In this document: positions 1 to 8,838 of the stretch, piece after piece
Layout of the letters: each line of letters begins with the position of its first letter
How positions within the stretch are numbered: position 1 is the stretch's first letter
Source: Psychromonas sp. psych-6C06
GTDB lineage: Bacteria; Pseudomonadota; Gammaproteobacteria; Enterobacterales; Psychromonadaceae
Assembly: GCF_002835465.1 (NCBI RefSeq)
Contig: NZ_PIZM01000002.1
Location: 424,398 to 488,397 of the forward strand
DNA: 64,000 nucleotides
Direction: 5' to 3'
Position numbers and translations under genes: made by a program
Notes under the pieces: generated by a model
The model's database searches: none
What the model was told of the DNA's origin: nothing
The model's input: only the letters and a program-made list of their open reading frames with translations

Positions 1-13
1 ATTAACACTTAAC

Positions 14-202
14 TCATTTGTCATTTTGATCTACTTTCAAATCGATTTTTTGGTCACCTTTTGAGAAAGTACCCGAAGTTTGGTTTATATTAAATTTTGC
101 AGACTTCGAGGCATTGATACGGAAAATTTGAATCAATCCAATTAATATAGCGACAACAATTCCAATTATTGCAATCCATTCACCTGTTGATAAATCACTC
201 AT
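14..202 (-). CDS. small single-pass membrane protein, unknown
   Basis: I do not recognise this 62-residue protein. Residues about 8-27 form one hydrophobic membrane segment (WIAIIGIVVAILIGLIQ). A short polar C-terminal tail follows, rich in N, Q, S, K and D. There is no signal peptidase site, so it is probably an N-terminally anchored inner-membrane protein. A GGAG ribosome-binding site 7 bases before the ATG supports the start. It lies 36 bp downstream of another small membrane protein on the same strand, so the two may be co-transcribed. Confidence 0.6.
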   Translation of the reverse strand: MSDLSTGEWIAIIGIVVAILIGLIQIFRINASKSAKFNINQTSGTFSKGDQKIDLKVDQNDK

Positions 203-238
203 TTAAATACTCCATTGGTCGTAAACGATTTGTAGATA

Positions 239-670
239 TCACTCAATTTCACACTTTATCTTCTCTATTTTAGCTTTCATTGTTTGCATAGAGTCTTTGG
301 GTTTATTTGCCTTACTCAGCAAAATAAATAACTCAATTAAAACAAGCCCTGAACCAATATAAACACCAGCAATGAACAAATCGAAAAATTTTAAACATGC
401 TTGAGTAAGGAGAAAGAACATAGCAAATGATTTAATTCCTAGAGTTATCAATACGACACCACCAACATAACTAAACGTATGAAAACAATCATGTAACATG
501 TTTTTATAGCCAGTTTGACTGACGTAAGTTTCTATTTTAAAAAGTTTATTTTCGTGTTCAACTAGTTTTTTCTTTAAACGTATATTTCTTGTGCCGTAAT
601 ACCAAGCAAGTAAAACGGATATCAACCCCAAAGAAACACCTAATAACTCTGCAATAGTAATAATGTTCAC
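239..670 (-). CDS. hypothetical three-helix membrane protein
   Basis: This 143-residue protein is not recognised. Hydrophobic segments lie at about residues 5-24, 65-90 and 95-120. A basic stretch (RNIRLKKKLVEHENK) follows the first helix and is probably cytoplasmic, and the C-terminus is lysine-rich. The apparent start is GTG with GAG directly in front of it, so the start is uncertain. With the 62-residue membrane protein just downstream it looks like a small accessory gene pair. No motif suggests a function. Confidence 0.5.
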   Translation of the reverse strand: MNIITIAELLGVSLGLISVLLAWYYGTRNIRLKKKLVEHENKLFKIETYVSQTGYKNMLHDCFHTFSYVGGVVLITLGIKSFAMFFLLTQACLKFFDLFIAGVYIGSGLVLIELFILLSKANKPKDSMQTMKAKIEKIKCEIE

Positions 671-1002
671 CTCATAAAATGCAACAGTGTAAATGGCTTA
701 ACATATTTTTATCGTATGACTTTAATATACCGCCACTGAATTTTTAATCAAAAACATACTTTATATTTTCTAGCAAGAATAACAATGACCTAGCGTTATA
801 TCTGAAAAGAAAGTGAATACTGTAGTGTTATTTGCGGGGGGAGTCACTTGAAGTTGGTAGGAGTCTGATTTGAAAAATAATAAATAAGCCAACCTTAATC
901 ATAAGGGTTCCAAATTCTTAAATAATATCAACACCTCATGATAAGATACTGATTAAAAATAAAAAGAAAACTGTTATAGTTTGTGTAATAGAGGCAACAT
1001 CA
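671..1002. other. intergenic, no recognisable gene
   Basis: This AT-rich stretch lies between the small membrane protein and the truncated CreA gene. I see no credible ORF, hairpin terminator or RNA gene in it. If the CreA gene was once complete, its signal peptide and first codons should lie here, but I could not find them in any frame. Confidence 0.5.
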
Positions 1003-1374
1003 AAAGATATTAAAATCGAAAAACTCAGCGATCCGCAAGTGAATGGTGTTACCTGCCATATCTCTAACATTGTTGCTGATTTAGATTTTGCAGATCCTTC
1101 TGAGTCTTCAATTAGTTGTCGTCAAACCGGACAAATAACCGCAGATATGCTGGCTAATATTGATAAATCAGCCACGGGTGAAATCGTTTTTAAAAAGTCT
1201 AAAAGTATTCTTTTTAAAAGCTTAAAGATAAGACGTATTTTTGATCAGTCTACCCAAACGTTGATGTATATCTCGTATAGCACGAAGGAAGTTAATGGCA
1301 GCTATAAACACGCTATGTCGACGGTACCTCTCTGGGGAACAGAGGCTTATACCACGCCTGTTGTTACGCCTTAA
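1003..1374 (+). pseudogene. creA: CreA-family protein, N-terminally truncated
   Basis: The translation follows the second half of E. coli CreA: KIEKLSDPQVNGVTCHIS, then ISCRQTG, GEIVFKKSKSILFKSLKI and ISYSTKEVNGSYKHAMSTVP. CreA is a small periplasmic protein of unknown function that begins with a signal peptide. Here the homology starts abruptly near position 1003. The frame is open upstream only to 922, with no ATG, no signal peptide and no ribosome-binding site. The first usable codon is a GTG at 1039 inside the conserved region. The roughly 40 N-terminal residues are missing, so I read it as a degenerate gene. A non-canonical start that makes a cytoplasmic fragment cannot be excluded. Confidence 0.6.
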
Positions 1375-1384
1375 AGACGCATAA

Positions 1385-1419
1385 AAAATGCCCGCTAAGT
1401 TCAACTTAGCGGGCATTTT
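1385..1419. terminator. bidirectional terminator
   Basis: A strong hairpin has arms AAAATGCCCGCTAAGTT and its complement around a 1-base centre, flanked by A and T runs on both sides. It sits between the convergent CreA-family gene and cytochrome b561. Confidence 0.85.
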
Positions 1420-1441
1420 ATTGTTAACTTAATAAAATTTT

Positions 1442-1978
1442 TTAACGATGGAAATTACCTAACATACGACTAATCGTGCCATCTTTATCAATCAGTTGAT
1501 GCTTTAATCCGCCCGCGACATGCAAAAAGAGTAAAACCAAAATAACGATAACCGCACCGGTATGAATACTGTTGGCTAATTGAGCTAGCCACTCAACTTT
1601 ATTCTCGCTACCAGCAACCACTTCGAAACCAAACACATTCAACCCGCGCCCGCCACTAATACTCATTACGATACCAGATAGTGGCATCATAACCGTCGCG
1701 AGCAACAACAAATGGTGTACCGATGTAGATACAATCGACTGTAGTCGGCTTAATTCTGATATAGGCTTAATACTACCCTCTTTAAAGCGCCATATTAACC
1801 TTGCAACGGCGACCACAAATACAATCGCACCAAATGATTTATGTAAGCCCATGATTTCACCTTTCTCTGGGCCTCTTGGCAGGTAATCAAAATAGAGGCC
1901 TAATGCGAGTACCAAGATAAAGGTTAAGCCGGTTAACCAATGCAAAAGAATGGTCATTTTTGATAAGTTATTGTTCAT
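1442..1978 (-). CDS. cybB: cytochrome b561 family protein
   Basis: This is a dihaem b-type cytochrome of the inner membrane, in the prokaryotic cytochrome b561 family, which moves electrons between ubiquinol and other acceptors. It has 178 residues and four hydrophobic helices (about 10-30, 45-65, 88-108 and 138-158). Candidate haem-ligand histidines are His13 (LLHWLTG), His46 (GLHKSFG), His139 and His153 (FLHVAGG). E. coli CybB is about the same length. It is monocistronic, and the shared hairpin at 1385-1419 is its terminator. The exact electron partner cannot be told from sequence. Confidence 0.85.
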   Translation of the reverse strand: MNNNLSKMTILLHWLTGLTFILVLALGLYFDYLPRGPEKGEIMGLHKSFGAIVFVVAVARLIWRFKEGSIKPISELSRLQSIVSTSVHHLLLLATVMMPLSGIVMSISGGRGLNVFGFEVVAGSENKVEWLAQLANSIHTGAVIVILVLLFLHVAGGLKHQLIDKDGTISRMLGNFHR

Positions 1979-2108
1979 TGCTATGCGCCTTTTACGATAA
2001 GTAATAGTGAATTGATGATACGCTTAACTTGCCAAATTCAAAATATCATATCACTGTTTACATAAAGTAAAAGTGATAATAATACGATGATAATAGGACA
2101 AAAAACGC

Positions 2109-2669
2109 TTATTCTGTAGCTGTTTTACAGGCTAATTTATAATACTGATTATTATTAAAACTAAACTCATTGATCACCGTTAACGGGGTTTTACGCGTAT
2201 GCGCTTGATAAGATCGAGGATTAATTTTATTAATAAAAGTCACCATAATCGGATAACGCTTAGCCATTTCAGAAAGAGAGAAGTGAAACACTTTTTCAAA
2301 CACACCTAAACCACGTACCGATTTATCAACACAAACAGGCCCATATTGATAAGAATTATCCGCCGTTATCGTATCACCCAAGCAGGTTGAATCATCAAGA
2401 TGCTTGACCATATATTGAAACATTGGCCACTGTGACCAAAAAACCCAAGAAGCCGCCATTGCGTATGCCACCACTTCACCATCAAGCGTTGCGATAAACA
2501 GCCCTTGTTCATCGCTAATTAATGCACTTAAATGTGCTTGCGTAAATGCAGTTGTAATAAAACCATCAGCTTTATCTTGCTCACTAATAGAGTCTATTTG
2601 GTAACGGTAATGCAATGCTAAAACAGCGTCTACATCATTTAATGTTGCGACTTTTAATTCAATATTCAT
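2109..2669 (-). CDS. GNAT family N-acetyltransferase
   Basis: The 186-residue protein has the GCN5-related acetyltransferase fold. A beta strand leads to the acetyl-CoA loop VCVDKSVRGLGVF, with the R-G-x-G motif at residues 119-122. The N-terminal half carries the usual substrate-binding strands (GLFIATLDGEVVAYAMA). The substrate cannot be predicted. It is followed, in the order of transcription, by the cytochrome b561 gene, and lies 22 bp downstream of the PsiE-family gene, with which it may be co-transcribed. A GGGA motif lies 11 bases before the ATG. Confidence 0.75.
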   Translation of the reverse strand: MNIELKVATLNDVDAVLALHYRYQIDSISEQDKADGFITTAFTQAHLSALISDEQGLFIATLDGEVVAYAMAASWVFWSQWPMFQYMVKHLDDSTCLGDTITADNSYQYGPVCVDKSVRGLGVFEKVFHFSLSEMAKRYPIMVTFINKINPRSYQAHTRKTPLTVINEFSFNNNQYYKLACKTATE

Positions 2670-2691
2670 CTATTAAAATTTCCCTTTTCCG

Positions 2692-3096
2692 TTACTGATT
2701 ATTTTTATTGTTGCCAATATAAGGAAACTTAACATGCCCATAACGAATAACCAATATGGCAATGGCAATCACTAGCATCGCACCGGATACCGCTAGCATT
2801 CTCGTTGTATCTAAATTCTTCATATCTAAGATCATATAACGTGCTAAGGCGACAATGACAATGTACAACGGCATACGAACCGGTAGTCGTCCTGACTTTA
2901 AGTACAAGCCAACCATTGCTAATACTTCTAAATAGATGAACAGCAATAATAGATCTGCTAAACCAACGTGCATTTTTTGAATCATGGTCCAAATTTCACC
3001 ACCCATTGCAATTACAGCAAGTAGTGCAATGACTAGTAAACTGACATCTTCAACCCACACTAGTGCTTTATGGCCAGTGCTTTTCATTTTATTCAC
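2692..3096 (-). CDS. psiE: PsiE-family (phosphate-starvation-inducible) membrane protein
   Basis: The 134-residue protein consists mainly of four membrane helices, with the family's conserved features LIYLEVLAMVGLYLKSGRLPVR and ALARYMILDMKNLD (the latter is the arginine/aspartate-rich loop before the last helix). E. coli PsiE is of the same size and is induced by phosphate starvation; its biochemical role is unknown. I prefer the GTG at 3096 as the start because an AGGGAG ribosome-binding site lies 6 bases upstream; the ATG at 3087 would be 15 bases away. No Pho box was identified with confidence. Confidence 0.8.
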   Translation of the reverse strand: MNKMKSTGHKALVWVEDVSLLVIALLAVIAMGGEIWTMIQKMHVGLADLLLLFIYLEVLAMVGLYLKSGRLPVRMPLYIVIVALARYMILDMKNLDTTRMLAVSGAMLVIAIAILVIRYGHVKFPYIGNNKNNQ

Positions 3097-3234
3097 TTTT
3101 GACTCCCTTTAACGCGTTACTCATTTAAAAAAACGCATTAGATTACAAATCATCAGTAAAAACAAATTTTTATTGAATAAAAACAGGTGATGGGTGGATA
3201 AAAGTCGATAAACAGAGAGGGCAAATTTTAGGCA

Positions 3235-3264
3235 AAAAAAAGCCCAGATAAACTGGGCTTTTTT
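3235..3264 (-). terminator. rpsI terminator
   Basis: The hairpin AGCCCAG / CTGGGCT with a 5-base loop is flanked by an A-run on the left and a T-run on the right. It sits 20 bp past the rpsI stop codon. Confidence 0.8.
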
Positions 3265-3283
3265 GCAATTCGTAAACGTAATA

Positions 3284-3673
3284 TTAACGTTTTGAGAATT
3301 GTGGACGTTTACGTGCTTTATGTAAACCAACTTTCTTACGCTCAACGATACGAGAATCGCGAGTAACAAAGCCAGCTGAACGTAGTTCAGAACGTAAAGA
3401 TTCGTCAAATTGCATTAACGCACGCGTAATACCTAAACGGATAGCACCAGATTGACCAGTAGTACCGCCACCTTTAACAGTGATGTTAAAGTCGAATTTT
3501 TCTTCAGCGTTAACTAATTCTAATGGTTGACGAACAACCATTACAGCAGTTTCACGACCGAAATATTCAGAGATATTGCGCTTGTTGATAGTGATTTGAC
3601 CACTACCAGCTTTCATAAATACACGAGCTACAGAGCTCTTGCGACGACCAGTGCCGTAGTATTGATTTGCCAT
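3284..3673 (-). CDS. rpsI: 30S ribosomal protein S9
   Basis: S9 is a small-subunit protein whose C-terminal tail reaches the P-site tRNA. The 129 residues match the family throughout: [15 protein letters not shown] near the N-terminus, [15 protein letters not shown] in the middle, and the basic tail [17 protein letters not shown] that ends in the invariant SKR. It lies 15 bp downstream of rplM in the classical rplM-rpsI operon and ends at a strong terminator. Confidence 0.98.
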   Translation of the reverse strand: MANQYYGTGRRKSSVARVFMKAGSGQITINKRNISEYFGRETAVMVVRQPLELVNAEEKFDFNITVKGGGTTGQSGAIRLGITRALMQFDESLRSELRSAGFVTRDSRIVERKKVGLHKARKRPQFSKR

Positions 3674-3688
3674 TGTTTTATATTCCTA

Positions 3689-4117
3689 TTAGATGTCTAA
3701 AACTTGTGGTTGCTGTGCAGAATGTTGATGCTCAGTACCAGCATAAACTTTCAACTTACGGAACATTGCGCGGCCTAGAGGGCCTTTTGGCAACATACCT
3801 TTAACAGCTTTCTCAATAACACGCTCAGGTGCACGTTCGATAAGATCTTCAAAGTTAATTGATTTAATACCACCGATGAAACCAGTGTGGTGGTAGTAGA
3901 TTTTACCTTTCGCTTTATTACCAGTTACGGTAATTTTCTCAGCATTTAATACGATGATGTAATCACCAGTATCAACGTGAGGAGTGTATTCAGCTTTATG
4001 TTTGCCACGAAGGCGTAATGCGATTTCAGTAGCTAGACGACCTAAAGTTTTACCTTCAGCATCAACTACAAACCACTCACGTTTAACGTCAGCTGGTTTA
4101 GCAACAAATGTTTTCAT
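3689..4117 (-). CDS. rplM: 50S ribosomal protein L13
   Basis: L13 is an early-assembling large-subunit protein that binds 23S rRNA; in E. coli it also acts as an autoregulator of the rplM-rpsI operon. The 142 residues are full length and carry [40 protein letters not shown] and the C-terminal [16 protein letters not shown]. Its promoter should lie in the 246 bp upstream. Autoregulation is known from E. coli and is inferred here. Confidence 0.98.
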   Translation of the reverse strand: MKTFVAKPADVKREWFVVDAEGKTLGRLATEIALRLRGKHKAEYTPHVDTGDYIIVLNAEKITVTGNKAKGKIYYHHTGFIGGIKSINFEDLIERAPERVIEKAVKGMLPKGPLGRAMFRKLKVYAGTEHQHSAQQPQVLDI

Positions 4118-4288
4118 TAAGTTATACCCAAATTAATGATTTAAAAAAATATGATAAGCAATAATTGCATATCAAAAATGTGTTTTCGCCAATTCGTATC
4201 CCTTCGAATACGTCTAAAGCGTAATCAAATCCACCATATAAATTTTGGGGTGTGGATAAGGTGGGCGGCGAGATTATACAGAAATAAG

Positions 4289-4305
4289 AGGGGTAGATCA
4301 CCCCT
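4289..4305 (-). terminator. probable zapE terminator hairpin
   Basis: AGGGGT-AGATC-ACCCCT lies about 60 bp downstream of the zapE stop. The stem is only 6 bp, and on the minus strand only a short T-rich tail follows, so it is a weak call. Confidence 0.4.
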
Positions 4306-4363
4306 TTATTATAAAAAACTGTAATTTAATTATTATCCCGACTTTTTCATCGCGTTGTCATCA

Positions 4364-5470
4364 TTACAGGTCAACATGGTGGGCTTTTTGTAAGTACTCT
4401 TGACTCTGCATTTCTAGTAATCGAGAGATACAGCGCTGGAATTCAAACGCCAGCTTATGCCCTGCATAAAGGCTATAAACATCGACTTCTGCAGAGATGA
4501 TTAACACCACGTGATGATTATAGAATTCATCGACCATGGCAATAAAGCGCCTTGCCATGTCATTCGTTTGTAAATTCATCTGTGGCACATTACTTAAAAG
4601 AATAGTGCGATATACAATTGCGATCTCAATATAATCTGCCACTGCACGTGGTCCATCACACAAACTTTCGCAATCAATTAACAGGCTATCCACACTGTAA
4701 GCACGAGTGGTAATAGCGCGATCGTTAATCATCAGTGGTGTATTATAATGTTTCTCACCATTAGCTAGGCTTTCAAACGTTTGACTCATTAACGCATCGG
4801 CTTCACTACCTAATGGTGAATGATAAATTTCAGCTTCTGTGAGGCGATCCAGACGATAATCTTTACCGCCATCTAAATTATAAATTTCACAATGAGATTC
4901 GATCAGTGCAATCGCAGGTAAAAAACGCGCGCGCTGCAATCCATTTTTATAGAGATCTGTAGGGTGGATATTTGAAGTGGCAACTAATACCACCCCTTGC
5001 GCAAACAAGGCTTCAAACATACCCGCTAAGATCATTGCATCGGTAATATCATCAACGAAAAACTCATCAAAACAGATTAGATCGGTTTCACTGGCAAACT
5101 TTTTCGCTATTTTAACTAATGGATTCTTCTCACCCGCCAATAGCGTCAACTCTTTGTGTACACGCAACATAAAATGATGAAAATGCAGACGCGATTTTCG
5201 TTCACTCGTTAAACTATTAAAAAACAGATCCATTAAATAGGTTTTACCGCGACCAACACCGCCGTAAAAGTACAGGCCTTTAATGTCATTTTTTTTAGGC
5301 TCAGGGCGTTTAAATAAGCGAGAGAATACCCCATTAGATTGAGTGGGCGGAGTACGATTTTGTAAATCATCGTATAAACGTTGCAGATACTGAATCGCTT
5401 GCGCCTGCGAGTCATCGGCGAAAAAATGGGGCTTTTGTAAATCAGCTTGATATAAAGATAACGGAGTCAC
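4364..5470 (-). CDS. zapE: cell division protein ZapE (AFG1-like ATPase)
   Basis: ZapE is an AAA-type ATPase that associates with the Z-ring and destabilises FtsZ polymers under stress in E. coli. This copy has 368 residues (E. coli 375). Walker A is GGVGRGKT at 70-77 and Walker B is LICFDEF at about 131-137, followed by the family's FFVDDITDA. The start is GTG with only a weak ribosome-binding site; no better codon lies nearby. It lies upstream of rplM on the same strand and is divergent from degQ, as in many gammaproteobacteria. Confidence 0.92.
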   Translation of the reverse strand: MTPLSLYQADLQKPHFFADDSQAQAIQYLQRLYDDLQNRTPPTQSNGVFSRLFKRPEPKKNDIKGLYFYGGVGRGKTYLMDLFFNSLTSERKSRLHFHHFMLRVHKELTLLAGEKNPLVKIAKKFASETDLICFDEFFVDDITDAMILAGMFEALFAQGVVLVATSNIHPTDLYKNGLQRARFLPAIALIESHCEIYNLDGGKDYRLDRLTEAEIYHSPLGSEADALMSQTFESLANGEKHYNTPLMINDRAITTRAYSVDSLLIDCESLCDGPRAVADYIEIAIVYRTILLSNVPQMNLQTNDMARRFIAMVDEFYNHHVVLIISAEVDVYSLYAGHKLAFEFQRCISRLLEMQSQEYLQKAHHVDL

Positions 5471-5647
5471 GTCGAGATTCGCTTGTTAAAAATAAAAACA
5501 GCATTTTGTAATTATTTAAGCGGAACTGCAATGAATTCATTAACATTTTGCTAACAAGTGAGAAAACTCGCTATTTTTAGAACTTTTCGCACTGCTTTCA
5601 GTCAATACTTTTATATTTTCTCTTTTATATAAGGAAGGATAAAAAAC
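5471..5647. promoter_or_regulatory. divergent zapE / degQ promoter region
   Basis: This 177-bp AT-rich gap lies between two divergently transcribed genes and must carry both promoters. AAGGAAGG upstream of the degQ ATG is a strong ribosome-binding site. I could not assign -35/-10 boxes with confidence. Confidence 0.5.
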
Positions 5648-6997
5648 ATGAAAAAATCATTTTCAGTATTTCTCATACTATTTACACTAGTTACTTTTCA
5701 ATCTTCTGCATTCGCAGCCCTGCCCTTTTTTTCCGATGAACCTCCGACACTAGCTCCTTTAGTTGAAAAGGTAAGCCCTGCTGTGGTGAGTATTTCTGTA
5801 TCAGGTAAGGCAACTGCACAATCGCCAATGAATGACCTCTTTGAGTTTTTTAACCAGCAACGCAGGGCGCCAATCGAACGTGAATTTAGAGGGTTGGGCT
5901 CAGGGGTAATTATTGATGCAGATAAAGGTTATATCATCACCAATCATCATGTCATTGAACATGCCGATGAGATAAAAATTGAATTAAAATCAGGAAAAAT
6001 ATTAGATGCTCAATTAATTGGTCAAGATAAACAAAGTGATATCGCGCTACTTAAGGTGGATGTGACCAAGCATCGTAATATAACTTTAAACGAAATAAAA
6101 TTTGCAGATTCAGATAAATTACGGGTGGGTGATTTTGCTATCGCGATTGGTAACCCCTTTGGATTGGGGCAAACAGTTACCTCGGGTATTATCAGTGCAC
6201 TTGGACGTAGTGGCTTAAACCTTGAAAACCTAGAAAACTTTATCCAAACCGATGCAGCTATTAATAGTGGTAACTCTGGTGGTGCCTTAGTTAACCTTGA
6301 CGGGCAGCTGATAGGTGTTAATACCGCTATCCTTGGTCCTAATGGTGGCAACATTGGTATCGGCTTTGCTATCCCTTCCAATATGGTAAAAAACCTTGTC
6401 GAACAACTAGTACAGCATGGGGAAGTACGTCGTGGTGTATTAGGGGTGCGTGGTGGTGAAATAACGCCAGAGTTGGCAAAAAGCTTTTCTCTAGACTCAC
6501 AACATGGCGCCTTTGTTTATGAAGTTAATACCGATTCAGCTGCTGAAAAGGCAGGCATTAAAGCCGGCGATATTATTGTTGCAGTTAATGGACGAAAAAT
6601 TAAGAGTTTTGCTGAGCTTCGGGCTAAAGTGGGGACTTTAGGCAGTGGTAAAAAAGTTGAGTTAACACTGGTTCGCGATGGAGATACGCTAACTCGTAAC
6701 GCTATCCTGCAAGATCCAGCGCAAATACAACAAAAACAGGCGGCAACTGTACACCCTGCACTTAACGGTGCGACCTTAGCAAATCTAGGCAAGCGTAAAG
6801 GGGTAGAAGTAGTTGCCATTACGCAAGGTTCAATGGCAGAACGTTATGGCTTACAAGTATCAGATGTGATTATCGGGATTAATAGAACACGCATTACGGA
6901 TTTAGATTCATTACAAAAAATGATTGAATCGGCTCCGGCTGTTGTCGCATTAAATATTAAACGTGGCAATCAACACTTATATATCATCTTAGAGTAG
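5648..6997 (+). CDS. degQ: periplasmic serine endoprotease DegQ/DegP family
   Basis: This HtrA-type protease/chaperone degrades misfolded envelope proteins. Residues 1-23 are a signal peptide (…SSAFA cut before ALPFF). The trypsin-like domain carries His101 (TNHHV), Asp131 (SDIALLKVD) and Ser210 (NSGNSGGAL). Two PDZ domains follow, at about 260-350 and 365-449 (GVLGVRGGEIT… and …GVEVVAITQGSMAERYG). At 449 residues, with a short Q-linker region, it fits DegQ better than DegP. It is flanked by zapE and pykF and looks monocistronic, with a hairpin downstream. Confidence 0.93.
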   Translation: MKKSFSVFLILFTLVTFQSSAFAALPFFSDEPPTLAPLVEKVSPAVVSISVSGKATAQSPMNDLFEFFNQQRRAPIEREFRGLGSGVIIDADKGYIITNHHVIEHADEIKIELKSGKILDAQLIGQDKQSDIALLKVDVTKHRNITLNEIKFADSDKLRVGDFAIAIGNPFGLGQTVTSGIISALGRSGLNLENLENFIQTDAAINSGNSGGALVNLDGQLIGVNTAILGPNGGNIGIGFAIPSNMVKNLVEQLVQHGEVRRGVLGVRGGEITPELAKSFSLDSQHGAFVYEVNTDSAAEKAGIKAGDIIVAVNGRKIKSFAELRAKVGTLGSGKKVELTLVRDGDTLTRNAILQDPAQIQQKQAATVHPALNGATLANLGKRKGVEVVAITQGSMAERYGLQVSDVIIGINRTRITDLDSLQKMIESAPAVVALNIKRGNQHLYIILE

Positions 6998-7060
6998 TGA
7001 TAATTGCCAACTTATAGCCCTAGTTTGCTAAAAATGTAATTAATTTTCAAAAAAAAGCCG

Positions 7061-7107
7061 AAAAAGCGAAGAAAAATGATCACAAATCATTTTTTCTTCG
7101 CTTTTTT
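7061..7107. terminator. long hairpin terminator between degQ and pykF
   Basis: The arms AAAAAGCGAAGAAAAATGAT and the near-perfect complement ATCATTTTTTCTTCGCTTTTT face each other across about 5 bases, about 64 bp after the degQ stop. The long A/T-rich outer stem gives it a T-run in both directions. Confidence 0.8.
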
Positions 7108-7206
7108 CTTGTAAAATATGCGCCATTGAATAGGGATATCAAAAAGATTTAAAATTTTTTTATAAACTTGTAAGAAAACAACATAATCACTCTTGGAGAA
7201 AAGACG

Positions 7207-8616
7207 GTGAGAAAAACTAAAATAGTATGTACGATTGGTCCAAAATCAGAATCAAAAGAGATGTTAGCGAAGCTTGTTGAAAACGGTATGAACGTGATGC
7301 GTTTAAACTTCTCTCACGGTGACTTCGATGAGCATGGCGGTCGTATTACTCGTGTTCGTGAAGTATGTGCAGAAACAGGTAAAAACGTAGCAGTATTATT
7401 AGATACTAAAGGTCCAGAAATCCGTACGGTTAAATTAGCAAACGGCGATGACGTATTATTAACTGCGGGTCAAGAGTTCACTCTTTCTACAGACCAAACA
7501 ATCGTTGGTGATAACACTATCGTTGCGGTAACTTACGAAAACCTTACTAAAGATTTAGCAGTAGGTAACACTGTATTATTAGACGATGGTCTAATCGAAA
7601 TGACAGTTAAAAGCATCACTGATACAAACGTAGTTTGTGAAGTAATGAATACTGGCGAGCTTGGCGAAAACAAAGGTGTTAACTTACCAGGTGTTAAAGT
7701 TCAACTTCCTGCACTATCTCCTAAAGATAAAGGCGACCTTAAATTTGGTTGTGAGCAAAACGTTGACTTCGTTGCTGCATCATTCATTCGTAAGAAAGAA
7801 GACGTACTTGAAATCCGTGAGCTATTAAAAGCAAACGGCGGCGAAAACATCCAAATTATCTCTAAAATTGAGAACCAAGAAGGTGTTGATAACTTCGAAG
7901 AGATCCTAGCTGTTTCTGACGGTATCATGGTTGCTCGTGGTGACTTAGGTGTTGAAATCGCTGTTGAAGAAGTAATCTTCGCACAAAAAATGATGATCGA
8001 AAAAGCCAATGCAGCACGTAAGCCAGTAATCACTGCTACGCAAATGCTTGACTCAATGATCAAAAACCCACGTCCAACTCGTGCTGAAGCGGGTGATGTT
8101 GCAAATGCAATCATCGATGGTACTGATGCTGTAATGCTTTCTGGTGAGTCTGCTAAAGGTAAATACCCTGCAGAAGCTGTTGAAATCATGGCAACTATCT
8201 GTGAACGTACTGACGGCACTATCGCATCAAAAACTGATGAGAAAGAAGCTAACATCCGTATCACTGAAGCAGTATGTAGCGGTGCAGTAAACAACGCTGA
8301 GCAACTTGATGCTAAATTAATCATCGTTGCAACAGGCCAAGGTAAGTCTGCACGTTCTTTACGTAAATACTTCCCTTCTGCTCAAATCTTAGCGCTAACA
8401 AGCAATGCTAAGACTCGCCAACAGTTAGCATTAACTAAAGGTGTTTCTGCTAAAGTGATTGAGCAACAAGATTCTATCGAAGAGTTCTACAAGCTAGGTA
8501 TGGACTTTGCTAAAGAGCAAGGTTTAGTAGTTGCTGGTGACAAAGTCGTTATCGTTTCTGGTGCGCTTGTTTCTTCAGGTACTACAAACACTTCTTCTGT
8601 ACACGTTATTGCTTAA
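7207..8616 (+). CDS. pykF: pyruvate kinase I
   Basis: The enzyme catalyses the last step of glycolysis, phosphoenolpyruvate + ADP to pyruvate + ATP. It is a full-length 469 residues. Family signatures are [19 protein letters not shown] at the N-terminus, [18 protein letters not shown], the catalytic-lysine region [20 protein letters not shown] and the allosteric C-domain ending in …[14 protein letters not shown]. It resembles PykF (type I, fructose-1,6-bisphosphate activated) rather than PykA. The start is GTG, supported by GGAG upstream. Codon use is strongly biased, as expected for a highly expressed gene. It ends at a hairpin. Confidence 0.97.
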   Translation: MRKTKIVCTIGPKSESKEMLAKLVENGMNVMRLNFSHGDFDEHGGRITRVREVCAETGKNVAVLLDTKGPEIRTVKLANGDDVLLTAGQEFTLSTDQTIVGDNTIVAVTYENLTKDLAVGNTVLLDDGLIEMTVKSITDTNVVCEVMNTGELGENKGVNLPGVKVQLPALSPKDKGDLKFGCEQNVDFVAASFIRKKEDVLEIRELLKANGGENIQIISKIENQEGVDNFEEILAVSDGIMVARGDLGVEIAVEEVIFAQKMMIEKANAARKPVITATQMLDSMIKNPRPTRAEAGDVANAIIDGTDAVMLSGESAKGKYPAEAVEIMATICERTDGTIASKTDEKEANIRITEAVCSGAVNNAEQLDAKLIIVATGQGKSARSLRKYFPSAQILALTSNAKTRQQLALTKGVSAKVIEQQDSIEEFYKLGMDFAKEQGLVVAGDKVVIVSGALVSSGTTNTSSVHVIA

Positions 8617-8704
8617 GATTGGCTACAAAATACTTAATATTCTGTTTTCAAAATAGAATAAGATATTTTGTAACGATTTTATAATCACTAACTCAGAATC
8701 AAAC

Positions 8705-8732
8705 AAAGCACTGCCTCGGCGGTGCTTTTTTT
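8705..8732 (+). terminator. pykF terminator
   Basis: AAAGCACTGCC and GGCGGTGCTTT pair with one G-T wobble around a tiny loop, followed by eight T residues. Confidence 0.85.
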
Positions 8733-8838
8733 TAAGTGCAATTTATTAGCTCACAAATCCCATCAAAACATCACTAACTCAACGACATATTACGCTATAC
8801 TCCCTCTTTTATTTTTCCGATTGATAGGGCCATAAAAG

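Noticed and set aside
3121-3408. 95-residue hydrophobic minus-strand ORF
   Set aside because: It overlaps the rpsI 3' end in another frame and spans the rpsI terminator; no coding signal.
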